Assembly: GCF_900187885.1 (NCBI RefSeq)
Contig: NZ_FYEK01000003.1
Location: 1-64,000, forward strand
From: Thermoflexus hugenholtzii JAD2
GTDB taxonomy: Bacteria; Chloroflexota; Anaerolineae; Thermoflexales; Thermoflexaceae
Reading direction: 5' to 3'
Length of the DNA stretch: 64,000 nucleotides
Positions 24,558 through 33,668 of the stretch are shown here, piece by piece (position 1 is the stretch's first letter; the number at the start of each line of letters is the position of its first letter). The translations under genes and the position numbers were made by a program. A model generated the notes under the pieces. The model ran no database searches and was not told where the DNA came from. It worked only from the letters and a program-made list of their open reading frames with translations.

Positions 24558-25258
24558 GGCACCCGGAACCGGTAACCTAGCTGGCGGACGGTCTCCAGAT
24601 AGCGAGGGTGGGCCGGGTCTTCTTCGAGGATGCGGCGGAGCCATCGGATGTGCACATCCAGGGTCCGGCTGCTGGATGGGCTTTCGGTCCCCCAGACCCA
24701 GCGCATCAGATCCCGGCGCGGAACCACCTGGCCGACCCGTCGCATGAGGATGGCGAGCAAGCGGCACTGCTTGGGGGTCAGACAGTAAATCGCGTCCCCG
24801 CGCTGCAACACCCGGCGCACGGTGTTCAGCCGGAAGGGCCCGACCTCGATGATCCCCTCATTCTCCATGGGGTGTTCCATCAGCATCGCCCGAACCCGGT
24901 GAAGCAGGCGCCGGGAGGAGAACGGCGCGATCAGGATCCCATCGTCCTGACGGCCCCACAGCGGGGCGGTCTCGCGCTCCACGATCAGCAGAACCGGCGC
25001 CTTCATCCGCCGTCGCAGACGCTGATAGAGTTCCATTCCATAGGAGGGGCTCGGTCGGTCCAGGAGGATGAGATCCGGCGGGGCCCACGGCCATGAATCC
25101 GCCGAGCGCCGCGCCCGGAGGGCGGCGAGCAGATCTTCAACCGCCAGCGTCTCGGCTCTAAACCCGTGACGCTGGAGGACCCGAAGCAGGTGGGCGTCCG
25201 GGCCGGCCCCTTCAAACACCACCCAGAGAACCTTCGTCTCTCCGCCGGATGGTTGCAT
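24554..25258 (-). CDS. Winged-helix response regulator with degenerate receiver
   Basis: 234 aa from the ATG behind AGGAGCATCCTGGG. Residues about 140-234 are an OmpR/PhoB-type winged helix (LTPKQCRLLAILMRRVGQVVPRRDLMRWVWG, TLDVHIRWLRRILEEDP, LETVRQLGYRFRVP). Residues 10-120 look like a receiver (PDLILLDRPSPSYGMELYQRLRR keeps the phospho-acceptor-like Asp), but the acidic pair after beta 1 is missing (VLWVVFEGAG) and the conserved KPF Lys is Ala (APFSSRRLL). It may bind DNA without normal phosphorylation. Its stop codon overlaps that of the convergent sensor kinase. Confidence 0.85.
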   Translation of the reverse strand: MQPSGGETKVLWVVFEGAGPDAHLLRVLQRHGFRAETLAVEDLLAALRARRSADSWPWAPPDLILLDRPSPSYGMELYQRLRRRMKAPVLLIVERETAPLWGRQDDGILIAPFSSRRLLHRVRAMLMEHPMENEGIIEVGPFRLNTVRRVLQRGDAIYCLTPKQCRLLAILMRRVGQVVPRRDLMRWVWGTESPSSSRTLDVHIRWLRRILEEDPAHPRYLETVRQLGYRFRVP

Positions 25259-25340
25259 CCCAGGATGCTCCTGTTCCGCGTCGATCTTGAAGGCGTGGGA
25301 AGCCGGGACAAGCTCCACAGGCGTTCGCCGCCCCCCGTGT

Positions 25341-26246
25341 TCATCGGGGGCGCGATCGCGTGAACAAGGCTGGGGAAGATGACGCCTGCTCCGGGAACAG
25401 CTCTCGCTCAATCGGCTCCCCCGGTCGGAAAGGGGGGATGGCCCGATGGAAGGTTTCAAACCCCCACAGGCGACGCCGGAGGAACCGGGGAAGGCGGAAG
25501 GACCGCATCCATCCCCCGCCCTGGCTGCGGTGGCAGGCCATGGCCTGCTCCTTGCGATCCAGCACCGCGCGGATGTCGATCCGCGTGGTCACCGGGAGGG
25601 CCGCCCGGAGGGCGGCCTCTAAATCGATGTCCCGGTTGCGCCCGAAGCGTTGCGGATCATAACCCAGGAGCCGCAGGAGGGTAAGCAGCAACCGAAGCGG
25701 GCCCAGGTGGAAGGTGGTGTAATACAGGCGGGCCGGGCGATGCGGTCGAAGTCCACGCGCGAAGTGCTCCGGGAAAGCCGTCGGATCGCCCGCCCGATGG
25801 AATGCCTCCACCATCGCCCGATGCATGTGGATATGGTCCGGGTGCCCATAGCCGCCGTAAGGATCGAAGGTCACCACCACATCCGGGCGGAGCTCCCGGA
25901 TGAGGGCAACCAGTCGGCCGACGACCTCCTCCAGGGGGGCGCGGATGAAGGCCTGCGGGTGCTCCGCATCAGGAGATCCGGGCATGCCGGAATCCCGGTA
26001 GCCGAGCAGGTGCAGGCCCTGGAGGCCCAGGATCCGGGCGGCGCAGCGCAGCTCCTCCTCCCGCAGCGCGCCCAGGTCCTCCACCGGGCCGATGCGGGGG
26101 TCCGGGGTGCCTGCCTCCCCTCGGGTAGCGCAGATCAAATGCACCGCATACCCCCGGGACGCGTAAAGGGCCAGCGTCCCTGCCGGCCCGAAGGACTCAT
26201 CGTCGGGATGGGCGAAAGCCGCCAGAAGAGTCCCGCGCGCGATCAT
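25341..26246 (-). CDS. PIG-L family deacetylase
   Basis: 301 aa. The zinc motif AHPDDESFGPAGTLA is at the N terminus, a second metal His is in GGYGHPDHIHMH, and RGEAG-type sequence (CATRGEAGTPDP) follows strand 2, all typical of LmbE/PIG-L enzymes that remove N-acetyl groups from sugars or related amides (mycothiol, bacillithiol or lipid-linked GlcNAc pathways). The C-terminal 80 residues are an extension (WGFETFHRAIPPFRPGEP). It is coupled by ATGA overlap to the upstream TIM-barrel gene. Confidence 0.92.
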   Translation of the reverse strand: MIARGTLLAAFAHPDDESFGPAGTLALYASRGYAVHLICATRGEAGTPDPRIGPVEDLGALREEELRCAARILGLQGLHLLGYRDSGMPGSPDAEHPQAFIRAPLEEVVGRLVALIRELRPDVVVTFDPYGGYGHPDHIHMHRAMVEAFHRAGDPTAFPEHFARGLRPHRPARLYYTTFHLGPLRLLLTLLRLLGYDPQRFGRNRDIDLEAALRAALPVTTRIDIRAVLDRKEQAMACHRSQGGGWMRSFRLPRFLRRRLWGFETFHRAIPPFRPGEPIERELFPEQASSSPALFTRSRPR

Positions 26247-27034
26247 CCCAGCGACGTCACCCGCTGCAGGATCCGTTGAAGGAGCGGCAGGCTCTCCCGG
26301 ATCTCCGCTAGGCCGGGCATCTCCAGGATCAGCATCGGGCGGTTCAGACAGCGGGCCAGCCGGCTGAGCACCGGCTCCACCGGGATGACCCCCTGGGTCA
26401 GCGGAAGGTGCCGGTCCTGGGATCCGCTGGTGTTGTGAAGGTGAGCGTAGATCAGCACCGGCTCCAGCACGTTGATCCAGGCCTGGATCGGCACCCGCGA
26501 ATAGAGATAAGCGTGGCCGATGTCCAGGCAGGCTCCGACGCCGAAATGGTTCACCTGCTGGATGACTTCGACTTGCAGGAAGGGATCGGGCTCCCACATG
26601 TTCTCCAGCGCGATGCGGATGCCGGCCTCCTGGGCCTCGAAGGCCAGCTCGGTCCAGAAGGCAACCTGCCGCTCCAGCCAGCGCGGACGGTAAGAAGGCT
26701 CGTCCACCAACGGGTTGTAGTTGAGGTGGAAGTTCACCAGCCAGGCCCCCAGCTCCGCGGCGATGGCCAGGGAGTGGCGGTAGCGCTCCATCGTGACGGC
26801 GGCGATGCGGGGGTCCACGCTGCCGCTGAAGAGATCCACGAAGGGGCCGTGGAGGGAGATCGGTCCGGTGAACCCGCTCAGGGCCTGGCGGTAACGCCGG
26901 AGCAGGTCCCTCCACTCGCCATCCAGGACCTCCGGGAGGGCGAACTCCTGGAGCTCCAGGCCCAGGCCATGCGCTTCCGCAAACTCCCGCAGGGCCGGAA
27001 GATCCGTCAGCCTGCCGCAGCTGATCCCGATCAT
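26243..27034 (-). CDS. Sugar phosphate isomerase/epimerase (AP endonuclease 2-like TIM barrel)
   Basis: 263 aa of the Xyl-isomerase-like TIM-barrel family. Visible metal-site segments are SLHGPFVDLFSG, NFHLNYNPL, RIALENMWEPDPF (Glu), GACLDIGHAYLYS (Asp/His) and IYAHLHNTSGSQDRHLPLTQG (His cluster). The order matches endonuclease IV/hexulose-6-P-3-epimerase-like proteins. Substrate unknown; a sugar or sugar-phosphate is likely given the deacetylase coupled to it. Confidence 0.85.
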   Translation of the reverse strand: MIGISCGRLTDLPALREFAEAHGLGLELQEFALPEVLDGEWRDLLRRYRQALSGFTGPISLHGPFVDLFSGSVDPRIAAVTMERYRHSLAIAAELGAWLVNFHLNYNPLVDEPSYRPRWLERQVAFWTELAFEAQEAGIRIALENMWEPDPFLQVEVIQQVNHFGVGACLDIGHAYLYSRVPIQAWINVLEPVLIYAHLHNTSGSQDRHLPLTQGVIPVEPVLSRLARCLNRPMLILEMPGLAEIRESLPLLQRILQRVTSLG

Positions 27035-27339
27035 CGGGCCGCTCGATCGACCGGATCTCTCCTCACCATTGTATCATCAGCCCGCCGGCCGGGCCGAGGC
27101 AGAGCGCCCCCCGGGGCGATGGTCCCTGCAATGGATTGCATGGGCCTGGGAACAGGGGGTGAACAGGACGAAAGCATCTTCCCCCGAGGTTCCGGAGGGG
27201 TGGGTCCCAATTTTGTCCGGCTCGGCCGCATGGACCCATCCTTCCGGAGCGCGAGTTTGCACAGGAGGGGGCTTCGACGTAGAATTGTGAAAGCAAGAAC
27301 TGATTCCGGCTCATCCTGGTAAGGAGGGAGCGAGCGGCC
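27035..27339. other. Intergenic region between divergent genes (305 bp)
   Basis: No gene is supported. A possible plus-strand promoter is TTGCAC with TAGAAT at 17 bases (27257-27285), ahead of the S1-domain gene. On the minus side a GATACAAT near 27069 may be a -10 for the isomerase gene. Short frames here lack ribosome sites. Confidence 0.4.
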
Positions 27340-28320
27340 ATGGAGACGAGCCCTGTGATCGTGGAGCAGCAGGAGGAGACCGAAGGCTCCGTCCGAGTTC
27401 CCCTTCGATCTCTGCGTCCGAAAATGCAAGTGGAAGGCCTCGTCACCGCTGTAACCCCCGCCGGCGCTTTCGTCGATATCGGCTCCGAGATCCCTGGCTT
27501 TATCCATATCTCCCAGCTGGCCCCTCAACCGATTTTACGGGTTTCCGATGTGTTGAAGCCCGGAGATCGGGTGATCGCCTGGGTGAAGCAGGTGAACCGG
27601 AAGAAAGGCCTGCTCAGCTTGACGTTGATCCGCCCGGCGTCTTACGGCTGGGGGCAACTCCGGCCCGGGCGGGAGTTCACCGGGCGGGTCACCCGGGTGG
27701 AACCCGATGGGTTGTTCGTGGACATCGACGCGCCGGTGGAGGGCTTCGTCCCCGCCTCCCAGATCCGAAAGGAGGGGCGGGTGGATCCGACCGGGCTGTT
27801 CCATCCCGGCGATGAGGTCCGGGTGTGGGTGGTGAGCGCCAGCCGTCGCGAGCGCCGCCTGCGCCTGACGATGATCCCGCCGCCCTCGGTGAGGTGGGAG
27901 GACCTGAAAGTGGGGGAGCTGATCCGGGGGAAGGTGACCCGGGTGGAGAAGTTCGGGGCCTTCGTGGACATCGGCGCGGAGCGGGATGCCCTGATCCACA
28001 TCAGCGAGTTCGGGGTCCGCAACCTGAAAGACCCCGCGGAGGTCCTTCAGGAGGGCCAGGAGATCGAGGCCCGCATCATCCTGGTGGATCCGGAGAAGAA
28101 GCAGATCCGGCTGAGCTTGCGCGGGCTGCTCCCGGTGAAGGAGGTGGAGCCGGGGGTGCCGGTGCGCAAGACGGTGCCCTCCCGCCCGGCTCCGCCGCCC
28201 GAACCCGTAGAGGGAGAGGAGGAGCTCACCGTGATGGCTTACGCCCTGAAGCGGGCGCTGGAGGAGGCCCGGGCTCGCGGACGCCCCGTCCCGCCGCTGG
28301 AGTCGATGTCCACAAATTAA
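27340..28320 (+). CDS. S1 RNA-binding domain protein (RpsA-like, three S1 repeats)
   Basis: 326 aa behind GGTAAGGAGGGAGCG. Three S1 domains are visible: residues about 30-95 (VEGLVTAVTPAGAFVDIG...FIHISQL), 105-175 (FTGRVTRVEPDGLFVDI...FVPASQI) and 190-260 (IRGKVTRVEKFGAFVDIG...LIHISEF). A Pro-rich linker and a short acidic tail follow. Ribosomal protein S1 usually has four to six repeats; shorter three- or four-repeat forms are used in several phyla. It probably binds mRNA at the ribosome or acts as a general RNA-binding protein. Confidence 0.88.
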   Translation: METSPVIVEQQEETEGSVRVPLRSLRPKMQVEGLVTAVTPAGAFVDIGSEIPGFIHISQLAPQPILRVSDVLKPGDRVIAWVKQVNRKKGLLSLTLIRPASYGWGQLRPGREFTGRVTRVEPDGLFVDIDAPVEGFVPASQIRKEGRVDPTGLFHPGDEVRVWVVSASRRERRLRLTMIPPPSVRWEDLKVGELIRGKVTRVEKFGAFVDIGAERDALIHISEFGVRNLKDPAEVLQEGQEIEARIILVDPEKKQIRLSLRGLLPVKEVEPGVPVRKTVPSRPAPPPEPVEGEEELTVMAYALKRALEEARARGRPVPPLESMSTN

Positions 28321-28341
28321 CCGGGCGTCGGGGAGACCTCA

Positions 28342-28386
28342 GGGGGTTGGGGGATGGGCGGAACCGTCCTGCCCCAACCTCCTTTT
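28342..28386 (+). terminator. Terminator after the S1-domain gene
   Basis: GGTTGGGG pairs with CCCCAACC, extended by a G-T and two G-C pairs, and is followed by TTTT. Confidence 0.65.
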
Positions 28387-28448
28387 CGTTCGAGAGCGTT
28401 CCATAGTTGAAAAAAAGGAAGATGGGAGCCCTGCATGGGGCCGAGCGG

Positions 28449-29267
28449 ATGCCGGTGTTGCGGTTCGTGTCGGTGGCCGATCTGATCCCCCACGAACAGG
28501 CGGATCAGGTGCGGACCGAGCCGCTGGTCCAGCGCCTCCGCACGGAGGGCGTTCTGAAGAACCCTCCGGTGGTGGCCCCCATCCCGGGCGAGCCCCGCTA
28601 CGTGGTGCTGGACGGCGCCAACCGGGTAGAGGCCGCCCGTCGCCTGGGGCTCCCCCATCTGGTGGTCCAGGTCGTGGATTACGAGGATCCCCGCCTCGTG
28701 GTGGAGGCGTGGACCCATGTGGTAAGCGGAGAGGATCCTAAGGCGTTCTTCGATGCGGTCCGGGGGATCGGAGGGATCACGCTGGAGCCCTCGGAGCGTC
28801 TGCACGCCCGCGCGGAGCTGGCCCGCCGCCAGGCCCTGGCCTATCTCAGCTGCCCGCGCGGGGAGATCTATCTGGTGCGGGCGGAGGGGGATCTCTACCG
28901 CCGGACAGCGCTGCTTAACCTCCTGGTGGACGCCTATAAATCCCGCTTTCGGTTCTATCGGACTGCCACGGATCAGCTGGAGCAGATCCTGCCTTACTAT
29001 GATCAGGTGATCGCCGTGGTGGTCTTCCCTCGTTACGAGCCGGCCGAGATCATCGAGCTGGCCCGCAACGGGGCCCGGCTCCCCGCCGGCATCACCCGCC
29101 ACATCATCCCCTACCGGGCCCTGCGCGTGTTCATCCCCCTCGAGATCATGGCCGCCCCCCTCTCGCTGGAGGAGAAGAACGCGTGGCTGGCCGACTGGTT
29201 CCGGCGCAAGCTGGCCGCGCGGGAGATCCGGGTTTACGAGGAGAGCGTGGTGGTTTTCGATGAGTGA
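28449..29267 (+). CDS. ParB N-terminal-like protein, SbnI/SerK-related
   Basis: 272 aa from this ATG; an ATG nine codons earlier and a TTG 14 codons earlier are alternatives, none with an ideal ribosome site. The N terminus has the ParB/Srx fold signature: LIPHEQAD, then RYVVLDGANRVEAARRLGLPHLVVQVVDY, where family members have DGHHR. The remaining 170 residues (RFYRTATDQLEQILPYYDQVIAVVVFPRYEP, LPAGITRHIIPYRALRVFIPLEIMA) resemble the C-terminal part of SbnI and archaeal free serine kinase. A role as serine kinase or regulator is inferred. No siderophore or cysteine genes are near. Its 3' end overlaps the convergent rluD-like gene by 34 bp. Confidence 0.7.
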   Translation: MPVLRFVSVADLIPHEQADQVRTEPLVQRLRTEGVLKNPPVVAPIPGEPRYVVLDGANRVEAARRLGLPHLVVQVVDYEDPRLVVEAWTHVVSGEDPKAFFDAVRGIGGITLEPSERLHARAELARRQALAYLSCPRGEIYLVRAEGDLYRRTALLNLLVDAYKSRFRFYRTATDQLEQILPYYDQVIAVVVFPRYEPAEIIELARNGARLPAGITRHIIPYRALRVFIPLEIMAAPLSLEEKNAWLADWFRRKLAAREIRVYEESVVVFDE

Positions 29268-30235
29268 GCGGGAAGGGCACTCCTCCCTCCCGACTCCTCT
29301 GCGGAAGCCTGAGCGTTCTCCAGGAGCTCCAGGACCCCGGTCAGATCCGCAGGCAGGGGAGCTTCGAAGGTCACCGGCTCCGGCCGGGAGGGGAGGCGCA
29401 CCGTGATGGAGCGGGCGTGCAGGAACAGGCGCGGGCAGGGGAGGGCGGTCCGCCGCCCGTAGACCGGATCCCCTACCACCGGGTAGCCTACATAGGCCAG
29501 GTGCACGCGGATCTGATGGGTCCGCCCGGTCTCCGGATAGACCTCCAGGAGGGCGTAGCGCCCCCAGCGCCCCTCGTAGGTTCGGACCACTCGATAGCGG
29601 GTGCGGGCCGGCCGCCCGGTGGGGACCACGGCCATGCGCTGGCGGTGGCGGGGATCGCGGGCGATGGGCGCCTCGATGAGCCCCTCCGGGGGCGGATGCC
29701 CGATCACCAGGGCGTCGTAAACTTTCCGCACGGTGCGGGCTTTGAACTGCGCCTGCAGGAAGCGATAGGCCGGCTCATGCTTGGCGATGAGCAGCACCCC
29801 GGAGGTCTCCTTGTCCAGGCGGTGCACCAGGCCCGGCCGCAGCACCCCTCCGACCCCCTTCAGATCCGGACAATGAGCCAGGACGGCGTGGATCAGGGTG
29901 CCGGAGGCATGCCCTGCCCCGGGATGCACGACCATCCCGGCCGGTTTGTGGATCACTAGGACGTCGGCATCCTCATAGAGGATGTCCAGCGGGATGGGCT
30001 CCGGGGTGAGATCCATCGGCTCCGGGGGCGGGATGTGCACGATGATCCGATCGCCAGGGCGGACGCGGTGGGCGGGCCGCTGGATGGGCGTCCCGTTCAC
30101 CTGCACATGGCCGGCCTCGATCAGGCGCTGGGCCGCCGAGCGGGAGAGCTCCGGACAGCGCGCGGCGATGACCCGATCGAGGCGATCGGCGGTTTCGACG
30201 ACGAACGTCTCGATCCGCATGGCGTCCACGCTCAT
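29234..30235 (-). CDS. RluA/RluD family pseudouridine synthase
   Basis: 333 aa. An N-terminal S4 domain (RLDRVIAARCPELSRSAAQRLIEAGHVQVNG) is followed by the RluA catalytic domain with VLVIHKPAGMVVHPGAGHASGTL, the catalytic Asp in GLVHRLDKETSGVLLIAK and the GRTHQIRVHLAYVGYPVVGD motif. This is RluD-like architecture; the enzyme isomerises uridines in 23S rRNA helix 69 in characterised cases. The start overlaps the upstream ChlI-like gene as ATGA. Confidence 0.94.
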   Translation of the reverse strand: MSVDAMRIETFVVETADRLDRVIAARCPELSRSAAQRLIEAGHVQVNGTPIQRPAHRVRPGDRIIVHIPPPEPMDLTPEPIPLDILYEDADVLVIHKPAGMVVHPGAGHASGTLIHAVLAHCPDLKGVGGVLRPGLVHRLDKETSGVLLIAKHEPAYRFLQAQFKARTVRKVYDALVIGHPPPEGLIEAPIARDPRHRQRMAVVPTGRPARTRYRVVRTYEGRWGRYALLEVYPETGRTHQIRVHLAYVGYPVVGDPVYGRRTALPCPRLFLHARSITVRLPSRPEPVTFEAPLPADLTGVLELLENAQASAEESGGRSALPAHSSKTTTLSS

Positions 30236-31449
30236 GCTCGACGGCGCCGTCGGGGCGGGCGCGCGCGATCCTGGATCACCGCCCGGATCTCTTCGTCTTC
30301 CTTTTCCTGCTGGGCGATGAAGGCGGCGATGAAAGCGCTGCGACGTTGGCGGAGGGCCATCGGCGCCACCGCCTGCAGGTCCTCCCGGGTGACCGTTTCC
30401 CGGCCGTCGGCGGCGGCGTAGGCCCGGGCGGCCTCCAACAAGGCGACCTCCGCGCGACTGGATTCGATGCCCAGCCGGTGGATCCAGCCCATGGCTTCCT
30501 GCTCCAGCTCTGGCGGGATGGCCACCCGGGGCAGTCGCTGGCGGGCTTCCGCGATCTCCGCCGCGGCCGCCGCGGTCTCCTGAGCCCACTGGGCCACCAG
30601 GGCGTAGGGATTCGTCCGGAACAGGCGCACCCGGCGATACACCTCCAGCCGCTCCCGCGGGTCCGTCAAGCCACGGACCACCACTCGCAGTCCGAAGCGA
30701 TCGTGGATCTGAGGGCGCAACGGCCCCTCCTCCGGGTTCATCGAGGCGATGAGGATCAGGCGGGCGCGGTAGGTGGCCGCCAGGGGTCCCCGTCGGACCG
30801 TGTATCGGCCCAGGGCGGCGGCATCCAGGATGGCGTTGGCGATCTCCGGATCCAGAAGGTTCACCTCGTCCACGTAGAGCACGTTCTGATCCGCCTGGGC
30901 CAGGAGGCCGCGCCGGATCCGCACCTTCCCCTCCATCGCCGCCTGTTCATCCAGCCCCCCGATCACGTCCTCCAGGCGGGCATTCAGAGGGAGCTCGACC
31001 AGCCGCATGCGATCCGGCGCGGTGATGGGCTCTCCTAAGCCCAGCTTGCGGGCGCAATCCTTGCAGATCATATGAAAGCCCAGGGTATAGGCGGCCTCCG
31101 GCTCGCAGCCGTAAGGGCAGAGGGAGCGCTCCACCGGCGGGAGGAGATCCAGCAAGCCCCGCACCGCCGTGGTCTTCCCGGTGCCCCGGGCGCCCATCAG
31201 CAGCACCCCTCCGATGGCCGGGTTGATCAGGGCCAGGACCAGCGCCAGCTTCATCTCGGTCTGGCCGACGATAGCCAGGAAGGGAAAGCGGACGGTCTCT
31301 TCCACCGGCCGGTCGACAGGCGGGCGCGCCCGCAGCACCCGGGCCGCCGGGCTTCGCTCCTCCAGCAGCCGAAGCAGCAGGGAGGTGCGAGGAGAGACGT
31401 CCGCAGAGATCTCCGGGCTTACCGTCGCCCGCTCAGGATCCTCTCCCAT
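30232..31449 (-). CDS. Mg-chelatase ChlI/BchI-like AAA ATPase
   Basis: 405 aa. Walker A is [17 protein letters not shown], Walker B is [19 protein letters not shown], sensor 1 region is [24 protein letters not shown], all as in ChlI. A CPYGC...CKDC insert (about residues 108-135) could bind zinc, as in many ChlI homologues outside phototrophs. A C-terminal lid domain and an Arg-rich tail follow. No chelatase H or D subunit or bacteriochlorophyll genes are near, so its function may be in cobalt/other metal insertion or as a general MoxR-like chaperone. The start overlaps the LLM gene by 31 bp. Confidence 0.85.
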   Translation of the reverse strand: MGEDPERATVSPEISADVSPRTSLLLRLLEERSPAARVLRARPPVDRPVEETVRFPFLAIVGQTEMKLALVLALINPAIGGVLLMGARGTGKTTAVRGLLDLLPPVERSLCPYGCEPEAAYTLGFHMICKDCARKLGLGEPITAPDRMRLVELPLNARLEDVIGGLDEQAAMEGKVRIRRGLLAQADQNVLYVDEVNLLDPEIANAILDAAALGRYTVRRGPLAATYRARLILIASMNPEEGPLRPQIHDRFGLRVVVRGLTDPRERLEVYRRVRLFRTNPYALVAQWAQETAAAAAEIAEARQRLPRVAIPPELEQEAMGWIHRLGIESSRAEVALLEAARAYAAADGRETVTREDLQAVAPMALRQRRSAFIAAFIAQQEKEDEEIRAVIQDRARPPRRRRRA

Positions 31450-32429
31450 AGCGCCCGATCCTGCAGCCGGAAGGGTTGATACAGGATCACCCGATCCAGC
31501 AGGCCTTCGTAAGTGGCTTTCAGGCGTTCCCAGACCCCTTCGGGCGGGGCGGTCAGGGCGAACGCCTCCAGGACCTCATCGGGGACCTGCGCCGGCATCT
31601 CCTCCCAGCGCCCTCGAGCGGCCAGGGCGGAGAGTTGCTCCCCGATGGCTTCCCAGCCGTGGAGGGCCCAGACCCGGCGGTAGGAGGGCGTGGAGCCGTA
31701 GAAGGCGACCTGGGCGCGGACGAGCTCCCGGGCTTGCTGCATCTCCGCCTCATCCCGGCCGGTGATGACGAAGACGCTGCCCACCCGGAGGATCTCTTCG
31801 GGCCGCCGGCCGGCTTTGCGTGCGCCGGCCTCAATGGCCGGGATCAGGACCTCCCGGAGGTAGCGAGGGGTATGGAAGGGATGGACGAAGAAGCCGTCGC
31901 CCACCTCGCCGGCCAGGCGGGCCAGCGGCGGGTTCACCCCCGCCAGGAGGATGGGGATCCGCGGATCCGGGATGGGGCCGGGGTTGAAGAAAGGGGACAT
32001 CAGGGTGAGCTTGAAGAAGCGGCCCCGGTAGTTCAACCGTTCCCCGTTCTGCCAGCACGCCCACACTGCCCGGATCGCCTCCACGGTCTCCCGAAGCTTG
32101 GGGACAGGGGGATCCCAGGTCATCCCGAAGCGGCGCTCGATGTGTGCTTTCACTTGGGTGCCCAGCCCGAGGAAGATCCGGCCGGGCGCCATGGCCGCCA
32201 GATCCCAGGCTGTATAGGCAATGACCGTCGGGCTGCGGGCGAAGGCGATGGCCACGCCAGTCCCCAGATGGATGCGCCGGGTGTGTTCCGCGGCCAAGGC
32301 CAGCGGCAGGAACGGATCGTGGCGGGTCTCATGGGTCCAGATCCCGTCGAAGCCCATGGCCTCCGCAGCGCGAGCCAGGTCCGGGACCTCCGTCAGCCGG
32401 TCGTAGTGGAGCGCGGCGTCCAAATGCAT
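31419..32429 (-). CDS. LLM class F420-dependent oxidoreductase
   Basis: 336 aa beginning [12 protein letters not shown]. The luciferase-like TIM barrel is clear: [46 protein letters not shown] near the N terminus, [20 protein letters not shown] mid-protein and [29 protein letters not shown] later. The pattern fits the F420-dependent branch that starts with a short MHLDxxL sequence. The substrate is unknown. It would need coenzyme F420, whose biosynthesis genes are not in the window. Confidence 0.88.
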   Translation of the reverse strand: MHLDAALHYDRLTEVPDLARAAEAMGFDGIWTHETRHDPFLPLALAAEHTRRIHLGTGVAIAFARSPTVIAYTAWDLAAMAPGRIFLGLGTQVKAHIERRFGMTWDPPVPKLRETVEAIRAVWACWQNGERLNYRGRFFKLTLMSPFFNPGPIPDPRIPILLAGVNPPLARLAGEVGDGFFVHPFHTPRYLREVLIPAIEAGARKAGRRPEEILRVGSVFVITGRDEAEMQQARELVRAQVAFYGSTPSYRRVWALHGWEAIGEQLSALAARGRWEEMPAQVPDEVLEAFALTAPPEGVWERLKATYEGLLDRVILYQPFRLQDRALWERILSGRR

Positions 32430-32538
32430 GGGATCGCCTCTCGGTGGGATCGTCTGTCTGCCATTGAGAGATACCACACGAATCGTTCGCAGAATACCAT
32501 TATAATCCGGCTCAACCGGTTCCCTGAGGGGGAGGAGC

Positions 32539-33516
32539 GTGCGGTCGTATCTGGCTTGGTATCTGGTGGCGGGTTACCTGGGGGCGTCATGGGCGGCCGC
32601 CCTGGGGGTCCTCCTTCTCCGCCGGGGCCGAGGCCGCGCCTCGTGGGAACTCCAGGGCGTAGGGGTTCTCCTCCTGCTAACCAGCGGGATCGGCTTCTTC
32701 GCCGGCGTTCCGGAGATCTGGACGCCAGGGCCGGCGGGCACGGAGTTGGCGGCGATGAGCGGGCTGGCCATGCTGGGGGCATGGGGAACCTTCCGGGCGC
32801 TGCAGGCCCTGACCGGCTCCCGACGCGCCTCCGGTGGGGGGATCTCTGATCCGGATCCTTCACGGGGCGAGGGGCCGGAGCCGGGGGCTGAGGGGAGGAG
32901 TGCTGGGCTTCGGCCGCTTCGGTGGGGCGGGCTCCTTGCGCTGTTGCTGATCCTCTGGCGCTGGGATGTGCCGCTCTTCTTCGCGTTGAACGCCTATGCC
33001 GGCCGGGTTCCCTGGTTGGACGGGCTGGCCCGCTTGCTGATCAACGACTATGCGGTGCCCACGGCTCTGGCCATGCTGGCCTGGTGGATGTGGTGGAGTG
33101 GCGATCCGGTGCAGCAGGCGGCCGTTCTGCGGGCCGTCCTCGCCGTTCCCCTCAGCGGCGCCCTCTTAGAGGCGATGAACGCGGTGTATTTCCGTCCTCG
33201 CCCCTTCACGGACCATGAGGTGCATCTGCTTTTCTATCATCCCTCGGATTCCTCGTTCCCCAGCAATGCGGCGATGGTGGCCTGGGCCATCGCAGTCTCC
33301 TTGAAGACGGGGAATCGTCGGGTCGGGTGGGTGGCGATGGGGCTGGCGGCCGGGATCAGCCTGGCCCGGGTTTATGGCGGGGTGCATTATCCTCTGGATG
33401 TGGTCGCGGGGGCGCTGCTGGGGGCCGGGCTCAGCGGAGCCCTCTTCCGCTCCCGGATGTTCCGCACCGCAAGCCTCCGGCTCGCCCGCCGGATCGGAGG
33501 GCGCTTTCGCTTGTAG
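32539..33516 (+). CDS. Membrane PAP2 superfamily phosphatase
   Basis: 325 aa from a GTG right after GGGGGAGGAGC. The N-terminal ~90 residues carry three hydrophobic helices, a Gly/Pro-rich hydrophilic linker follows (about 95-120), then the PAP2 domain with its motifs AVYFRPRP (C1), SSFPSNAAMV (C2; the usual PSGH His is replaced by Asn-Ala) and ARVYGGVHYPLDV (C3). The family dephosphorylates lipid phosphates such as undecaprenyl pyrophosphate. The altered C2 motif matches the branch in which PSxHA varies, so activity is likely but not certain. Confidence 0.85.
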   Translation: MRSYLAWYLVAGYLGASWAAALGVLLLRRGRGRASWELQGVGVLLLLTSGIGFFAGVPEIWTPGPAGTELAAMSGLAMLGAWGTFRALQALTGSRRASGGGISDPDPSRGEGPEPGAEGRSAGLRPLRWGGLLALLLILWRWDVPLFFALNAYAGRVPWLDGLARLLINDYAVPTALAMLAWWMWWSGDPVQQAAVLRAVLAVPLSGALLEAMNAVYFRPRPFTDHEVHLLFYHPSDSSFPSNAAMVAWAIAVSLKTGNRRVGWVAMGLAAGISLARVYGGVHYPLDVVAGALLGAGLSGALFRSRMFRTASLRLARRIGGRFRL

Positions 33517-33547
33517 CGCCTCGGGCCTCTTTGCGCCCCCCCCTTTT

Positions 33548-33656
33548 CGGTCGGCGCAGGCCGACCGTTGGGCGGAGCCTCTGGAGGCCGAATTCATTCG
33601 GCATGCAGGCTGACCGTCGGCCGGAGGCCTCAGCGGGTCGAATCCATTCGACTCGT
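33548..33656. repeat. Two tandem REP-like hairpin units with compensatory changes
   Basis: A leading 8-bp hairpin CGGTCGGC-GCAG-GCCGACCG is followed by two related units of about 50 bp (about 33554-33604 and 33603-33655). Each ends in a small hairpin: GCCGAA-TTCA-TTCGGC in the first and GTCGAA-TCCA-TTCGAC in the second. The C-G to T-A exchange keeps pairing. The repeats sit between two convergent genes, where REP-type elements and bidirectional terminators are common. Confidence 0.7.
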
Positions 33657-33668
33657 AAGGTGCGCCCC

